A stretch of DNA of 64,000 nt from Nanosynbacter sp900555675 (GTDB lineage: Bacteria; Patescibacteriota; Saccharimonadia; Saccharimonadales; Saccharimonadaceae), in contig NZ_CP157587.1 of NCBI RefSeq assembly GCF_022828245.2, positions 124,001-188,000 of the forward strand. The letters are read 5' to 3'. Made by a program: the position numbers and the translations under genes. Under the pieces are notes generated by a model. It saw only the letters and a list, made by a program, of their open reading frames with translations. It was not told the DNA's origin and ran no database searches. Positions 52,935-62,367 of the stretch are shown piece after piece. Numbering within the stretch: the first letter of the stretch is position 1; every line of letters starts with the position of its first letter.

Positions 52935-53809
52935 AAAAAGGTTTAGGTAGAGGTTTTGGGTCATTGATTCCAACCAATTTGATCGATGAAACGTTCGATC
53001 CGACAGCGCAACAGGACGTGAAAGTTTCTCATTTGAGAGATATTGCTATTGATCAAGTTGTCCCAGATCCAGATCAGCCGCGTCGTTTTTTTGATGAGAA
53101 TGCTTTGAATGAGTTGACGGAATCGGTGCGCGAGCACGGCGTGGTTCAGCCGATTGTTGTGACGCCAAAAGGCGATAAATATCTGATAGTGGCGGGCGAG
53201 CGACGCTGGCGTGCGGCGAATAGGGCGAATTTAACAGAGGTGCCGTGTATCGTCAGGAGTATGAGCGATCAAAATCGCCTGGAGGTCTCTTTGATTGAAA
53301 ACTTGCAACGACATGATTTGAATGCGCTTGAAACTGCGACTGCTTATCAAAAATTGCGCGATCAATTCAATATGACGCTGGAGGAAATTGGCAAGCGTTT
53401 GGGCGGCAAATCTATAAGTGCGGTCAGTAATACGTTGAGGCTACTGAAATTGCCGAAGTCTGTGCAGCAGGCGTTGTTTGAGGGGCGATTAAATGAAGGG
53501 CAAGCAAGGCCTCTAATCGGTTTGCCTGATGACGCCGCGGAAGATATTATGGAGCGAGCTATTCGCGAGGAGTGGTCAGCACGACGAATTGAACAAGTGG
53601 TGACGTTATGGAAGCAGGCGAAGGCTAGTCCAATAGAGAACAAACGCCGCCCAGCAGATATGCCTCACGCAGATGCTGTTGAAAGTCTTTCAAAGCGATT
53701 CGGCACAGGTGTGAAAATTCGTACAAACGGCCGTGGAGCTGGTCAGATTAGTATCAAGTTTAAGGATAATCTTGAATTTGAACGAATAAGAGAATTGCTC
53801 GAAAAGTAA
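52931..53809 (+). CDS. parB: Chromosome-partitioning protein ParB
   Basis: 292 aa. LGRGFGSLIPTN (ParA-interacting start), the nuclease-like PDPDQPRRFFDENALNELTESV, the CTP-binding GERRWRAANRA, ENLQRHDLNALETATAYQKL and the helix-turn-helix LEEIGKRLGGKSISAVSNTLRLLKLP are all visible, with a C-terminal dimerisation domain. It binds parS; I found no certain parS copy (TGTTTCACGTGAAACA-like) in this window. Confidence 0.95.
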   Translation: MKKGLGRGFGSLIPTNLIDETFDPTAQQDVKVSHLRDIAIDQVVPDPDQPRRFFDENALNELTESVREHGVVQPIVVTPKGDKYLIVAGERRWRAANRANLTEVPCIVRSMSDQNRLEVSLIENLQRHDLNALETATAYQKLRDQFNMTLEEIGKRLGGKSISAVSNTLRLLKLPKSVQQALFEGRLNEGQARPLIGLPDDAAEDIMERAIREEWSARRIEQVVTLWKQAKASPIENKRRPADMPHADAVESLSKRFGTGVKIRTNGRGAGQISIKFKDNLEFERIRELLEK

Positions 53810-53815
53810 TTTTTA

Positions 53816-54421
53816 TTAGAACGAGCGAATTTTATTGAACGGGAATATTCGTAGGCTGACTGGTCCGACGATATCATAAAGGGGGATTGGTCCCATGCAG
53901 TTTCGAGAGTCGCAAGAATAGCTTCCTTGGCGGTGATCGCCCATGACGAATATCGTGCCTTCCGGTACAGTCGTATCGACATCTCCAGAAGTAGGCTGTC
54001 CTGGCTCATTTTTATTGACTGAGGTGTCAGGGTTAAATCCGTCGGGATTTTCTGTGTTGTAAACAGTTACGGTACCGTTTTTCACAGTAACTCGCTCACC
54101 AGCAAAGGCGATTACACGCTTAACAATATATTCGTCTTTGCCTGTCGAGGCGTTAAAATTCGGATTCTTAAACACAATTACTTGTCCGCGCTTTGGAATA
54201 TAATTTTTATTCTGCAATTTTGAACCAGTGACGGGCAATCGATTGACGATCAGACGATCACCAGTGTACATCGTCGTTTCCATGCTGGCACCTTCAACAT
54301 TGAAAGTTTGAAATACAAAAGTGTTCAATAAAAGAGTGCCGATCACCACGCCAACAACGAAAATGACCATTCCCAGGCCATCTTGTAATTTCGGATGACG
54401 ATCCATAAAAGTAGCGTCCAT
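53816..54421 (-). CDS. lepB: Signal peptidase I
   Basis: 201 aa from ATG 54421. One N-terminal membrane helix (GLGMVIFVVGVVIGTLLLNTFVF), then the catalytic Ser46 in VEGASMETTM and the general base Lys101 in YIVKRVIAFAGE, and MGDHRQGSYSCDSR. It cleaves signal peptides of the many exported proteins here. TTGATT-17-TATAAT on the minus strand (TATAAT at 54429-54434) ends 7 nt before ATG 54421. This excludes the longer reading to 54511, which would overlap the divergent gene. Confidence 0.93.
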   Translation of the reverse strand: MDATFMDRHPKLQDGLGMVIFVVGVVIGTLLLNTFVFQTFNVEGASMETTMYTGDRLIVNRLPVTGSKLQNKNYIPKRGQVIVFKNPNFNASTGKDEYIVKRVIAFAGERVTVKNGTVTVYNTENPDGFNPDTSVNKNEPGQPTSGDVDTTVPEGTIFVMGDHRQGSYSCDSRNCMGPIPLYDIVGPVSLRIFPFNKIRSF

Positions 54422-54462
54422 TGTTTCAATTATAAGCGTTTTGTGTGTTATAATCAATAGAT
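54422..54462. promoter_or_regulatory. Divergent overlapping leaderless promoters (lepB / LCP gene)
   Basis: Minus: TATAAT at 54429-54434, with TTGATT 17 nt upstream. Plus: TTCAAT (54425-54430), 18 nt, TATAAT (54449-54454), 8 nt to ATG 54463. Confidence 0.78.
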
Positions 54463-56106
54463 ATGAAACCACGCAAACAGTCGATGGACGGATTTGTCGC
54501 CAAGCGACCACAGCGAACTTCGTTGGGGGAAATCACTAGCAAAAAAACGACTACGCTCGGGCATCATCGTAGTAACGAAGATAGTCCGCAAGTATCGAAT
54601 AATGCGACAAGGAATATTCAGCAACCAACTTCTGCTAATAAATTAAAGCAGAATATTAGCGAATCGTTGGCGGCGATTGATGAAAATACCAAGCCTTCTC
54701 ATCGACAGGAGCGCAAACAGAAGCGTAAGAAAAAGTTAATTACCAGGATTATTCTTGCGATTATCGGAATTATTATTGCAATTGTGGCGGGTTGGCTGCT
54801 ATTAAAATTATGGCAGACGATGAACTCGGTGTTCCATAACGGCGGAATCTTAGGACTATTTTCACAGCAGAAACTGAAAGAGGATGCTTATGGTCGAAGC
54901 AATGTGCTGATTTTAGGTACAACAGATGATGATCCGGATCACCCGGGTGCGACATTGACCGACTCAATGATGATTCTTAGCGTCAATCAGACAAAGAAGG
55001 ACGCGTATATGTTCAGCATTCCACGTGACTTGTATGTAAAATTTGGCATGGCGTGTAACTCTGGCTACGCTGGTAAAATCAATGAATATTTTGGTTGCGT
55101 GAATAACGGAGATAGCGCACAGGCAGAAGCTGAACGAATGGATAAAACGAAGAAATTCATCGGCGATATATTCGGTATGGATATTCAGTACGTGGCGCAT
55201 ATTAATACTGCGGTGATTCGTGATGCTGTCAATGCGGTCGGCGGAGTTACTGTTGATGTACAGAGTCGTGATCCGCGAGGAATCCTTGATCCAAGCATGG
55301 ACTGGATGTGTCGAGCGAAGGAGTTGAATTATCAGCAACGTCGCGAACGATGTCCAACAGGTCACTATATGCAATTAACTAATGGCAAGCACGAAATGGA
55401 CGGCGAAAAAGCGATGTGGTTTTCTCGAGCGCGTGGTTTGGTGGCACCAACTTACGGATTGGAACAATCCAACTTTGATCGAGAGAAAAACCAGCAATTG
55501 GTACTTATGGCACTGAAAAACAAAGCTACTTCCACGGGAACGCTAACTGACTTTGGTAAGGTGACGTCTCTGATGGATGCCATGGGCAAAAACTTGCGCA
55601 CAAACATTGACACGAAAGAAATCCGCACAATTATGAACCTTGGCTCGGAGATAAAAGAATCTGATATTCACAGATTGAGTTTTGTCGAGGAAAACAACGT
55701 ACTTATGACTACTGGCACGGCGGGTGGCGCAAGCATAGTTCAGCCAGCTGCGGGATTGTATGATTATGACGACATTCGCGCTTATATAAAGTCTGAGATT
55801 TATGCAACGCCGCTATCTAAGGAAAAAGCCACAGTTGCTGTCTTGAACGGTTCTGGCGTGGCTGGTGCAGCGCAGAAAGAAGCGGACAAATTGACAGAAT
55901 TAGGAATGAAAGTTGTTCATGTCGGCAATGCTCCAGGTAATGAAAAGCTAGGGAAGACTCAAGTTTATCAATTGCCAGCTGGTAAAGAAAAAACTGCCAC
56001 GAAAGATAAATTTAAGGAGTTGTATGGCTCGGTTTCATCAGATTCCTCGAAGTATAATTTGAATGTTGATGCACAATTTATCGTTGTTGTGGGAAGTGGC
56101 TCATAA
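54463..56106 (+). CDS. LytR-CpsA-Psr (LCP) family protein with LytR_C domain
   Basis: 547 aa. A cytoplasmic basic N-terminus (about 1-85) and a membrane helix (IILAIIGIIIAIVAGWLLLK) precede the extracellular LCP domain (about 140-390: LILGTTDDDPDHPGATLTDSMMILSVN, SIPRDLYVKF, INEYFGCV). A C-terminal LytR_C domain follows (ATVAVLNGSGVAGAAQKEADKL). LCP proteins attach anionic polymers or glycans to peptidoglycan. Leaderless start at 54463. Confidence 0.92.
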   Translation: MKPRKQSMDGFVAKRPQRTSLGEITSKKTTTLGHHRSNEDSPQVSNNATRNIQQPTSANKLKQNISESLAAIDENTKPSHRQERKQKRKKKLITRIILAIIGIIIAIVAGWLLLKLWQTMNSVFHNGGILGLFSQQKLKEDAYGRSNVLILGTTDDDPDHPGATLTDSMMILSVNQTKKDAYMFSIPRDLYVKFGMACNSGYAGKINEYFGCVNNGDSAQAEAERMDKTKKFIGDIFGMDIQYVAHINTAVIRDAVNAVGGVTVDVQSRDPRGILDPSMDWMCRAKELNYQQRRERCPTGHYMQLTNGKHEMDGEKAMWFSRARGLVAPTYGLEQSNFDREKNQQLVLMALKNKATSTGTLTDFGKVTSLMDAMGKNLRTNIDTKEIRTIMNLGSEIKESDIHRLSFVEENNVLMTTGTAGGASIVQPAAGLYDYDDIRAYIKSEIYATPLSKEKATVAVLNGSGVAGAAQKEADKLTELGMKVVHVGNAPGNEKLGKTQVYQLPAGKEKTATKDKFKELYGSVSSDSSKYNLNVDAQFIVVVGSGS

Positions 56107-56127
56107 TTTGGTATAATAGAGTAAGTT

Positions 56128-56892
56128 ATGGAGTTACTGAAAACTGTTAAGCGAAGAACGTTTTGGAGCGAATTAGTTTACTATGTCTTAAATATTGGCT
56201 TGGCGGCTGCATTGCTTGTCATTGCTCAAGCATTTCAGACCCCATTTCCAGCGTTAGCGCTTGTTGTGCTGAGCAAATGGCGCATAATTGCCGTTCGTCC
56301 GCGTTTTTGGTGGGCAAACATTCAGGCTAATTTAGTTGACTTAACGGTCGGAATTGGTGTTGTTGGTTTGATGTATCTACCTACGTCGGTGTTTTATTTC
56401 CGTGTAGCGTTGGCGATACTATATGCAATTTGGCTAGTTGTGATTAAGCCGATGTCTAAGCGCTGGCAGGTTGCTATGCAGTCGTTGATCTCTATTTTCG
56501 TCGGCGTAACTGCGCTGATGGTGGTGTCATACGAGTGGCCAGTTTCTGTGGTTGTTATTCTGATATTCTTGATCGGCTATAGTTCTGCGCGCCATTTCCT
56601 ACACAGTTATGACGAAGAGCAAACGGTTTTACTTTCGGCAATCTGGGGGCTCGTCTTTGCTGAACTGGGTTGGCTGTCGTATTATTGGACTTATAGTTAC
56701 GGAAAATCATTATTTGGCGGCGTTTCACAGGTTACGATAATCTTATTGCTATTCTCGCTCGTCGCCAGTAAAGCTTACCAATCTTATAACAAACACAAAG
56801 TTATTCGATTTTCAGACATATCCGCTCCAGTGATTCTTACAATCGGAATTATCTTAGTGATGCTAGTGTTCTTAAATTCTGTAGTGATTTAA
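56128..56892 (+). CDS. Polytopic membrane protein, unknown
   Basis: 254 aa, hydrophobic throughout with about seven membrane segments. Short charged loops; no recognisable catalytic motif. TATAAT (56112-56117) lies 10 nt before the ATG. It overlaps the 3' end of the convergent prmC by 4 nt. I do not recognise the family. Confidence 0.72.
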   Translation: MELLKTVKRRTFWSELVYYVLNIGLAAALLVIAQAFQTPFPALALVVLSKWRIIAVRPRFWWANIQANLVDLTVGIGVVGLMYLPTSVFYFRVALAILYAIWLVVIKPMSKRWQVAMQSLISIFVGVTALMVVSYEWPVSVVVILIFLIGYSSARHFLHSYDEEQTVLLSAIWGLVFAELGWLSYYWTYSYGKSLFGGVSQVTIILLLFSLVASKAYQSYNKHKVIRFSDISAPVILTIGIILVMLVFLNSVVI

Positions 56893-57713
56893 TCTTTAGC
56901 GCCAGTGAAACGCAGGACCAGGATGTAATTGAGAACTCTCTCTTTTGCGAAACCATTTTTCACGGCTTCGTCAATTATTCTATTGTGCTGTTGAGGATCC
57001 GCCTCGATAAATAGTAAGCCTTTTGAGGCGAGACATCGTGGTGCTTGTGAGATCAATTGCAATATCAATTTCAGCCCTTCGTCTTCGGCGAAAAGCGCAA
57101 TTTCTGGTTCGTATTGGAGCTCTGGTGACACATCCCAATTTTTGTCAACGTAAGGCAAATTGGCAAATATATAGTCGACTGGTTTGAGCTGACCATTAAG
57201 TAATGATTGCTGTTGAATATGGACGTCTGCATTTAAGGCATTTGCATTTTTTTCTGCAATGTTTAAGGCTGGTTTGCTGATATCGGATAAAATTACCAAC
57301 AAGTTGCTCCTCTCTAATTTGGCAGTAATTCCCAGGCAGCCAGATCCTGTGCCAACGTCAATTAAAACTTTTTCGACAATTTCACTGGCGGTCAGTTCTA
57401 AGAATAATGAAATTAGATCTTCGGATTCAGGGCGGGGAACTAAAACAGAGGGAGATACAGTGAATTTACGCCCGTAAAATTCTTTATAGCCCAGAATGTA
57501 GGCGATTGGTACGCGGTCTAATCTTAGATCTAGTCTGGCATTTGCGATGTCAAATCTTCTGGGGTCAATTTCTTCGTCCAGGTGAGCGTGTAGGTAAGTG
57601 CGGTTTTTCCGTAAAGTGTTGGCTAATATCAATTCGGCGTCTAATCTGGCGGATGAAATTCCAATATTTTTCAGGGATTTGGTCGCTGTTTTTAACCAGT
57701 CAGAGATAATCAT
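56889..57713 (-). CDS. prmC: Release factor glutamine methyltransferase PrmC
   Basis: 274 aa. The helical N-domain (SSARLDAELILANTL) is followed by LVPRPESEDLI, the SAM motif VLIDVGTGSGCLGITAKL and the catalytic DYIFANLPYVDKNW, where the usual NPPY is NLPY, a variant I also associate with other CPR homologues. It methylates the GGQ Gln of RF1, encoded nearby (prfA). On the minus strand TATAAT (57721-57726) ends 7 nt before the ATG. Confidence 0.9.
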   Translation of the reverse strand: MIISDWLKTATKSLKNIGISSARLDAELILANTLRKNRTYLHAHLDEEIDPRRFDIANARLDLRLDRVPIAYILGYKEFYGRKFTVSPSVLVPRPESEDLISLFLELTASEIVEKVLIDVGTGSGCLGITAKLERSNLLVILSDISKPALNIAEKNANALNADVHIQQQSLLNGQLKPVDYIFANLPYVDKNWDVSPELQYEPEIALFAEDEGLKLILQLISQAPRCLASKGLLFIEADPQQHNRIIDEAVKNGFAKERVLNYILVLRFTGAKD

Positions 57714-57755
57714 GTGGCTAATTATAACATATATCTATGGAATGTAAAAAGTAAA

Positions 57756-58316
57756 ATGCTTGCAAAAACAAAACAAATGGAGTTTGCAGAAGGATTTAAT
57801 CTTGAACTGACGACCGAAGAAAAGTTGCGGGCGGCAAAGGAATTTGATGATCTGGTTCAGCTGACATTGCTTAGATTCGCGGGAGACGCGGAAACTTACG
57901 ATCATACTGAATCGATGGATCGGGTAAAATCGCAAGTTTTATTAGAAATTCCTCAAAAAGACGGATCTTATGTATTGGTCAGTGTGGAATCCGCTCTGCT
58001 TGATAATGGAGATAAAGAACGATCCATATTAATTATGGAGTGGAATGAGGGAAGTAAAGAGACGCATGATTATTATATAGAAGATGATCAGGTTTTTAGG
58101 TACGATGACAATATTGCTGAGCGGTCGAGAGAGTTAAAGAGAGTACTGCGCCCCGAAGGTATCATCATAATACGTATGGTTGATAGGTGTAACGATGAAA
58201 TAGAGAATGATAAATTAGAGCAACAAATGGGGCTGAATCGTCAACCAGTCGGTGTGGACGAAATAAATAAGCTGGCAGAATTATTGGAGTCTACTGAGCC
58301 GCGTAAGCCGTACTAG
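57756..58316 (+). CDS. Hypothetical acidic protein
   Basis: 186 aa from ATG 57756 (MLAKTKQMEF); the start is uncertain because a longer reading begins at the prmC ATG. The sequence is acidic with alternating strands and helices (QVLLEIPQKDGSYVLVSVESALL, ILIMEWNEGSKETHDYYIED). No membrane helix. It converges with prfA, whose end overlaps by 4 nt. Not recognised. Confidence 0.6.
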   Translation: MLAKTKQMEFAEGFNLELTTEEKLRAAKEFDDLVQLTLLRFAGDAETYDHTESMDRVKSQVLLEIPQKDGSYVLVSVESALLDNGDKERSILIMEWNEGSKETHDYYIEDDQVFRYDDNIAERSRELKRVLRPEGIIIIRMVDRCNDEIENDKLEQQMGLNRQPVGVDEINKLAELLESTEPRKPY

Positions 58317-59383
58317 TTACTAGCATTCTGAGCTTTCAGTTCACGCTCATATCTCTGTAGATTTTCAATCAAATCATCGATATCCCCGTTCATTGCAGCG
58401 GGGATATTGCTACGGCTGTAGTGAATGCGGTGGTCGGTGATTCGGTCTTGCGGGAAGTTGTACGTTCGGATTTTTTCCGAGCGGTCGCCAGTTCCAACCA
58501 ACGAGCGTCGCTCGGCACTTAATTTGGCGTTTTCCTCGTCAATTTTCATCTGTAACAATCGCGAACGAAGCACGCTCATGGCTTTTTCGCGGTTTTTAAT
58601 TTGCGATTTTTCGTCTTGGTTTGTGACGATCATTCCAGTCGGCAAGTGGGTGATTCGCACCGCTGAGTCTGTGGTGTTCACGCTCTGTCCGCCGTGTCCG
58701 CTGGAGCGGTAAATATCAACTCGCAAATCGTTTGGATTTATCTCAATGTCAGCCTCTTCTGCTTCTGGCAAAACCGCCACCGTTACGGTTGAAGTATGGA
58801 CGCGACCTTGGCTTTCAGTGACTGGGACTCGCTGGACTCGGTGTACACCACCTTCGAACTTCAATTTAGAGTATGGCGCATCGCCCTTGATCATGAAAAT
58901 AACTTCTTTATAGCCGCCAGAATCATTGGCTGATTCGCTAATTAGTTCTACTTTATAGCTGTTAGATTCACACCAACGTAGATACATGCGGTATAGTTCC
59001 GCCGCAAATAACGACGCTTCATCGCCACCAGCTCCAGCGCGGATTTCCATGATGATATTTTTCTCATCATTGGGGTCTTTCGGGGTAAGCAGGATGAATA
59101 ATTCTTCTTCTAATTCGGTCAATCGAGCTTCAGTTTCAGTGATCTCAAGTTTTGCCAGGGCAGCCAATTCACCGCCTTCGCTAGCTAACTTTTTGGCCTC
59201 TACTAAGTTTTTTTCCAGGTTTTCTCTCTCTTCACCCTTGGAAATAAGCGTTTCTAATTCTGAAAATCGTTTGTTTTTTACCGTAAAATCTGGTGAGCTG
59301 TAAGCGTCAGGTTGCGCTAAAAAATTGCTTAAATCAGCTCGTTCATTTTTCAGAGAATCCATATCTAAAGAAATCTTTGCCAT
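58313..59383 (-). CDS. prfA: Peptide chain release factor 1
   Basis: 356 aa. It contains the GGQ loop SSGHGGQSVNTTDSAVRITH, the PxT-type stop-codon motif PVTESQGRVHTS and the domain 3 helices. It terminates translation at UAA and UAG. On the minus strand an extended TGATATAAT (TATAAT at 59393-59398) ends 9 nt before the ATG. PrmC, its modifier, is encoded just upstream on the same strand with one convergent gene between. Confidence 0.97.
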   Translation of the reverse strand: MAKISLDMDSLKNERADLSNFLAQPDAYSSPDFTVKNKRFSELETLISKGEERENLEKNLVEAKKLASEGGELAALAKLEITETEARLTELEEELFILLTPKDPNDEKNIIMEIRAGAGGDEASLFAAELYRMYLRWCESNSYKVELISESANDSGGYKEVIFMIKGDAPYSKLKFEGGVHRVQRVPVTESQGRVHTSTVTVAVLPEAEEADIEINPNDLRVDIYRSSGHGGQSVNTTDSAVRITHLPTGMIVTNQDEKSQIKNREKAMSVLRSRLLQMKIDEENAKLSAERRSLVGTGDRSEKIRTYNFPQDRITDHRIHYSRSNIPAAMNGDIDDLIENLQRYERELKAQNASN

Positions 59384-59405
59384 ATCTATAAAATTATATC
59401 ATACA

Positions 59406-59434
59406 TTGACAAATATTTCTCAGTATTGTATTAT
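59406..59434 (+). promoter_or_regulatory. Consensus promoter, leaderless type, of the 59.4-kb gene
   Basis: TTGACA (59406-59411), 17 nt, TATTAT (59429-59434), 9 nt to ATG 59444. It lies over the in-frame start at 59426 and so decides the start. Confidence 0.85.
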
Positions 59435-59443
59435 ATGGTGACA

Positions 59444-60043
59444 ATGAAAGAATGCAAGGTTGATTCGCGTGATTTGGTTTACGAAAATGCTGATAAGTTG
59501 GCGCTTTTCGACGTTGGAAAGTCGTCTGAACTGGTGCAGTGTATTGAAGACCTTCCAGAGACTATGTCAGCAAACGATCCGAGAGTTGATTTGATCGTGA
59601 AGAGTTTGTTTGAGATTGACGCCAATCCAATAGAGAAGCCAGTTTCACTACGCGATTTGAATGAATCAATTAAAGGTAATATTGTCAGTGAAACGAAAAT
59701 ATCTATATATGAGGGTGAGTGGCCTGACATGAGAGCGATTCCGGAATCTGACGTTCCGTTGCCGGTTGAATTATTTGTGGCTGCACCGATGATTAAAGAT
59801 TGGCAGGAAGGGAGAGTGTCGGAATCGAAAGGCGGGAAAAGTAGCCGCGATATTATTAGACAATACGCAGGAATGAATCCGAAAACTAGCCCTCCAATAC
59901 GCAGTGTAGACGTTGTTGTGGATTCTGATGGCGGAGTATTTTTGGCTTTACAAGGCGACGGCGCTCATCGTTTATGTGCCGCAAAGATGCGGGGAGATCG
60001 TGAAATATTGTGTCGCGAGATAAGTATTGTCAAATTGAACTAA
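59444..60043 (+). CDS. ParB/sulfiredoxin-like-fold hypothetical protein
   Basis: 199 aa from ATG 59444. The C-terminal segment VDVVVDSDGGVFLALQGDGAHRLCAAKMRGDREILCREI resembles the DGxHRxxAA core of ParB/Srx-like domains (as in ParB and related nucleases or kinases). The N-terminal 100 residues are unassigned. Function unknown. The full-consensus promoter suggests strong expression. Confidence 0.65.
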   Translation: MKECKVDSRDLVYENADKLALFDVGKSSELVQCIEDLPETMSANDPRVDLIVKSLFEIDANPIEKPVSLRDLNESIKGNIVSETKISIYEGEWPDMRAIPESDVPLPVELFVAAPMIKDWQEGRVSESKGGKSSRDIIRQYAGMNPKTSPPIRSVDVVVDSDGGVFLALQGDGAHRLCAAKMRGDREILCREISIVKLN

Positions 60044-60051
60044 CGTAAAAT

Positions 60052-60081
60052 AAAACCGCCCAGCGATTGAGCGGTTTTTGA
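60052..60081. terminator. Terminator between the 59.4-kb gene and rpmE
   Basis: AAAACCGC-CCAGCGATTGA-GCGGTTTTT, likely serving both converging genes. Confidence 0.8.
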
Positions 60082-60103
60082 ATTATCGGACTAATTTGTC
60101 AGA

Positions 60104-60448
60104 TTATTTAGTCTTTTTGTCTGATTTTGGAGAATCAGTTTTAGCTGCTTTTTTAGCGTTAGCTTTCTTTGCTTTGTTCGCCAAAGCTGCTTTACGAGCT
60201 TCAGCGGCTGCTTGACGAGCCTTAAAGCGATCAACACGACCTTCGGTGTCGATAATCTTTTCCTCACCAGTAAAGAATGGGTGAGATGCTGATGAAATGT
60301 GAACCTTAACCAATGGATACTCGTTGCCGTCTTCCCATTTGATAGTTTCGGTTGTTTGCGCTGTTGACTGAGTCAAGAACGCGAAGCCCGCTTGTTCGTC
60401 GCTAAATACGACAGGGCGATAGTTCTGTGGGTGAATACTGCTTTTCAT
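60104..60448 (-). CDS. rpmE: 50S ribosomal protein L31 type B
   Basis: 114 aa. MKSSIHPQNYRPVVFSD, FLTQSTAQTTETI, YPLVKVHISSASHPFFTG and GRVDRF match bL31 type B, lacking the zinc cysteines. A Lys/Ala-rich tail of about 35 residues extends beyond the normal end. On the minus strand TTGACA (60481-60486), 17 nt, TACAAT (60458-60463), then 9 nt to the ATG, so it is leaderless. Confidence 0.93.
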   Translation of the reverse strand: MKSSIHPQNYRPVVFSDEQAGFAFLTQSTAQTTETIKWEDGNEYPLVKVHISSASHPFFTGEEKIIDTEGRVDRFKARQAAAEARKAALANKAKKANAKKAAKTDSPKSDKKTK

Positions 60449-60504
60449 AACTGTTCAATTGTACATAATTTATCGGAAAATGTCAAAAGTCGGTAACCTT
60501 AACT

Positions 60505-60533
60505 TTGCTATTTTGATAAAATTATTATATAAA
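60505..60533 (+). promoter_or_regulatory. Leaderless promoter of the 60.5-kb gene
   Basis: TTGCTA (60505-60510), 17 nt, TATAAA (60528-60533), 8 nt to ATG 60542. It is divergent from the rpmE promoter. Confidence 0.68.
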
Positions 60534-60541
60534 ATAAAAGT

Positions 60542-61528
60542 ATGAGTGAGTTATCAGCTAGTCTTGATGTTTTGGACGTGTTAAATCCGGTGACACCGCC
60601 AGATTTAACACTGCAGGCTCAAGACACTAGTCGAGGTAATCTTATGGTCTATGTAAAAGCGGATAATTATCTGGGCACGGAAACGAGCGACCCTTCGTTC
60701 ATGAAAAGTCGATGTGAAACGACTGAATACGAAGCGATAAATGATTTTGTGCAATTTATAGAGACGACAAAGCATTATTTACCTGATTACATGGAGTATT
60801 GCGCTAAAGAATTAATAGATGAATTGGTTTTTTTGGGCATGTCGGAATTGCATTTTGCGGCAACAGCGCTAGCAAAAAGACTTAGGCACCATTTGGAGGT
60901 TGATAATAAGCCGGTCTATATTGACGTAGGAAATTCGCTAAGTCAGTGTCGTGTTAAAAACGAGATGAAAAGTAGTCAGTATATTTTAAGTCTGGTCTTA
61001 TCTAAATTTCCAGACGATGAATTCGAAGAATATGAAGGTAGACTGAAAGTGTATGGCGGTAGAGGTGAGATTGACAAGAGTTCTAAGGTTTTATTTCTTG
61101 ATGATTGGATTATTAGCGGTGATCAAGTAAAGAAGCGAATTGCAGGATTTGCAGTAGATAATGATCCTGAGAGCCATGAGGCAAGTGTTTTGGTTATGGC
61201 AGCTAGTAGTGAATACATTGATAATGGTATAGTTGCGGACTCTCTGTGGGGGGAGGCGACATATCCTGTAGAGGCTTACTACAGACTCAAAAATGACCAT
61301 AATGATTGGGGTGTGAGTAGAGTGACAGGTATACATTCTTCGACTGATAGCGCATTTGGCTATGAGGTTGATGATATAGCTTATCGTGCTATCGAAGGGG
61401 GGATTCTCAAGGGGGAGAGAATTTATAGGTTAACTTTACCTGCGTTGGTAAATATAGTACGACCGTATCGAAATGGTGAAGATTTTGATGGTTTATCGCG
61501 ATTTAGACAATTGCTAGAGAAAGGGTAA
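60542..61528 (+). CDS. PRTase-like hypothetical protein
   Basis: 328 aa. The segment KVLFLDDWIISGDQVKKRIAGF (about 181-202) has the form of a PRPP-binding loop (DDxxxTG with Ser for Thr), preceded by VYIDVGNSLSQCRV. This suggests a phosphoribosyltransferase-like fold, possibly without catalysis. N- and C-terminal regions are unassigned. No membrane helix. The operon partner is unknown; rpsB follows under its own promoter. Confidence 0.65.
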   Translation: MSELSASLDVLDVLNPVTPPDLTLQAQDTSRGNLMVYVKADNYLGTETSDPSFMKSRCETTEYEAINDFVQFIETTKHYLPDYMEYCAKELIDELVFLGMSELHFAATALAKRLRHHLEVDNKPVYIDVGNSLSQCRVKNEMKSSQYILSLVLSKFPDDEFEEYEGRLKVYGGRGEIDKSSKVLFLDDWIISGDQVKKRIAGFAVDNDPESHEASVLVMAASSEYIDNGIVADSLWGEATYPVEAYYRLKNDHNDWGVSRVTGIHSSTDSAFGYEVDDIAYRAIEGGILKGERIYRLTLPALVNIVRPYRNGEDFDGLSRFRQLLEKG

Positions 61529-61531
61529 TAT

Positions 61532-61560
61532 TTGCAGATTTATTGATTATTTGGTATAAT
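61532..61560 (+). promoter_or_regulatory. rpsB-tsf promoter
   Basis: TTGCAG (61532-61537), 17 nt, TATAAT (61555-61560). The leader of about 70 nt before rpsB could carry the S2 autoregulatory structure known in other bacteria, but I cannot confirm it. Confidence 0.8.
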
Positions 61561-61637
61561 TGCCAAGTAACTAATTTTAATGACACAGTCCGTTTCACAC
61601 TCCAAATCGTGGGCGGATGAGGCAAAAGGAGAAGAGG

Positions 61638-62366
61638 ATGTCTGTAAAGGTAGACATTAAGGCTTTGCTGGAGTCAGGTGTTCATTTTGGACACAAAACC
61701 AGCCGCTGGCACCCAAAGATGGCGCCATATATTCACAGTAAGCGTCAGGATAGTCACATTATTGACTTGACTAAGACTGTTGAAGCTTTGGACAAGGCTT
61801 TGCCAGAATTGACAAAAATCGCCGCATCAGGCCGTAAGGTTTTGTTTGTTGGCACCAAAAAACAAGCCAAAGACGTTGTTCGTGAAGCAGCTGAAAAGAT
61901 CAACCAGCCATACGTAGTTGAGCGCTGGATTGGTGGTATGCTGACTAACGGTTCAACTATTGCTCAGCAAATTAAGAAACTGAAGAATCTTGAAAAGCGA
62001 ATGGCTTCAGGTGACTTGGAAAAGCGTTACAATAAGCTTGAGGTGCAGCGCTTCCAAGAGGAAATCGACAGCTTGAATATGAAATATGGCGGCATTAAGG
62101 ATTTGATGGGCAAGCCAGGCGCTGTTGTTGTAGTTGACGCATTGACCGACGCAAATGCAGTTCGCGAGGCTCAAACTTTGAGTGTGCCAGTATTTGCGAT
62201 TGTTGACACCAATGTTAACCCGACAGGAATTGATTACGTAATTCCAGGTAACGACGACGCTGTTAAGGGCATTCAATTGCTATTAGACTACTTCACCGCA
62301 GCTGTTGCTGAAGGTGCAGGTAGTGTAAAGGTTGAAGAAAAACCAGCTAAAAAAGAGGAGAAATAG
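61638..62366 (+). CDS. rpsB: 30S ribosomal protein S2
   Basis: 242 aa from ATG 61638 (MSVKVDIKALLESGVHFGHKTSRWHPKM), preceded by AGGAGAAGAGG; the in-frame start at 61617 adds an atypical MRQKEKR. VLFVGTKKQAKDVV, ERWIGGMLTNGSTI, DLMGKPGAVVVVD and VFAIVDTNVNPTGIDYVIPGNDDA are standard uS2 motifs. The basic tail ends in KKEEK. tsf follows one base after the stop. Confidence 0.97.
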   Translation: MSVKVDIKALLESGVHFGHKTSRWHPKMAPYIHSKRQDSHIIDLTKTVEALDKALPELTKIAASGRKVLFVGTKKQAKDVVREAAEKINQPYVVERWIGGMLTNGSTIAQQIKKLKNLEKRMASGDLEKRYNKLEVQRFQEEIDSLNMKYGGIKDLMGKPGAVVVVDALTDANAVREAQTLSVPVFAIVDTNVNPTGIDYVIPGNDDAVKGIQLLLDYFTAAVAEGAGSVKVEEKPAKKEEK

Positions 62367-62367
62367 G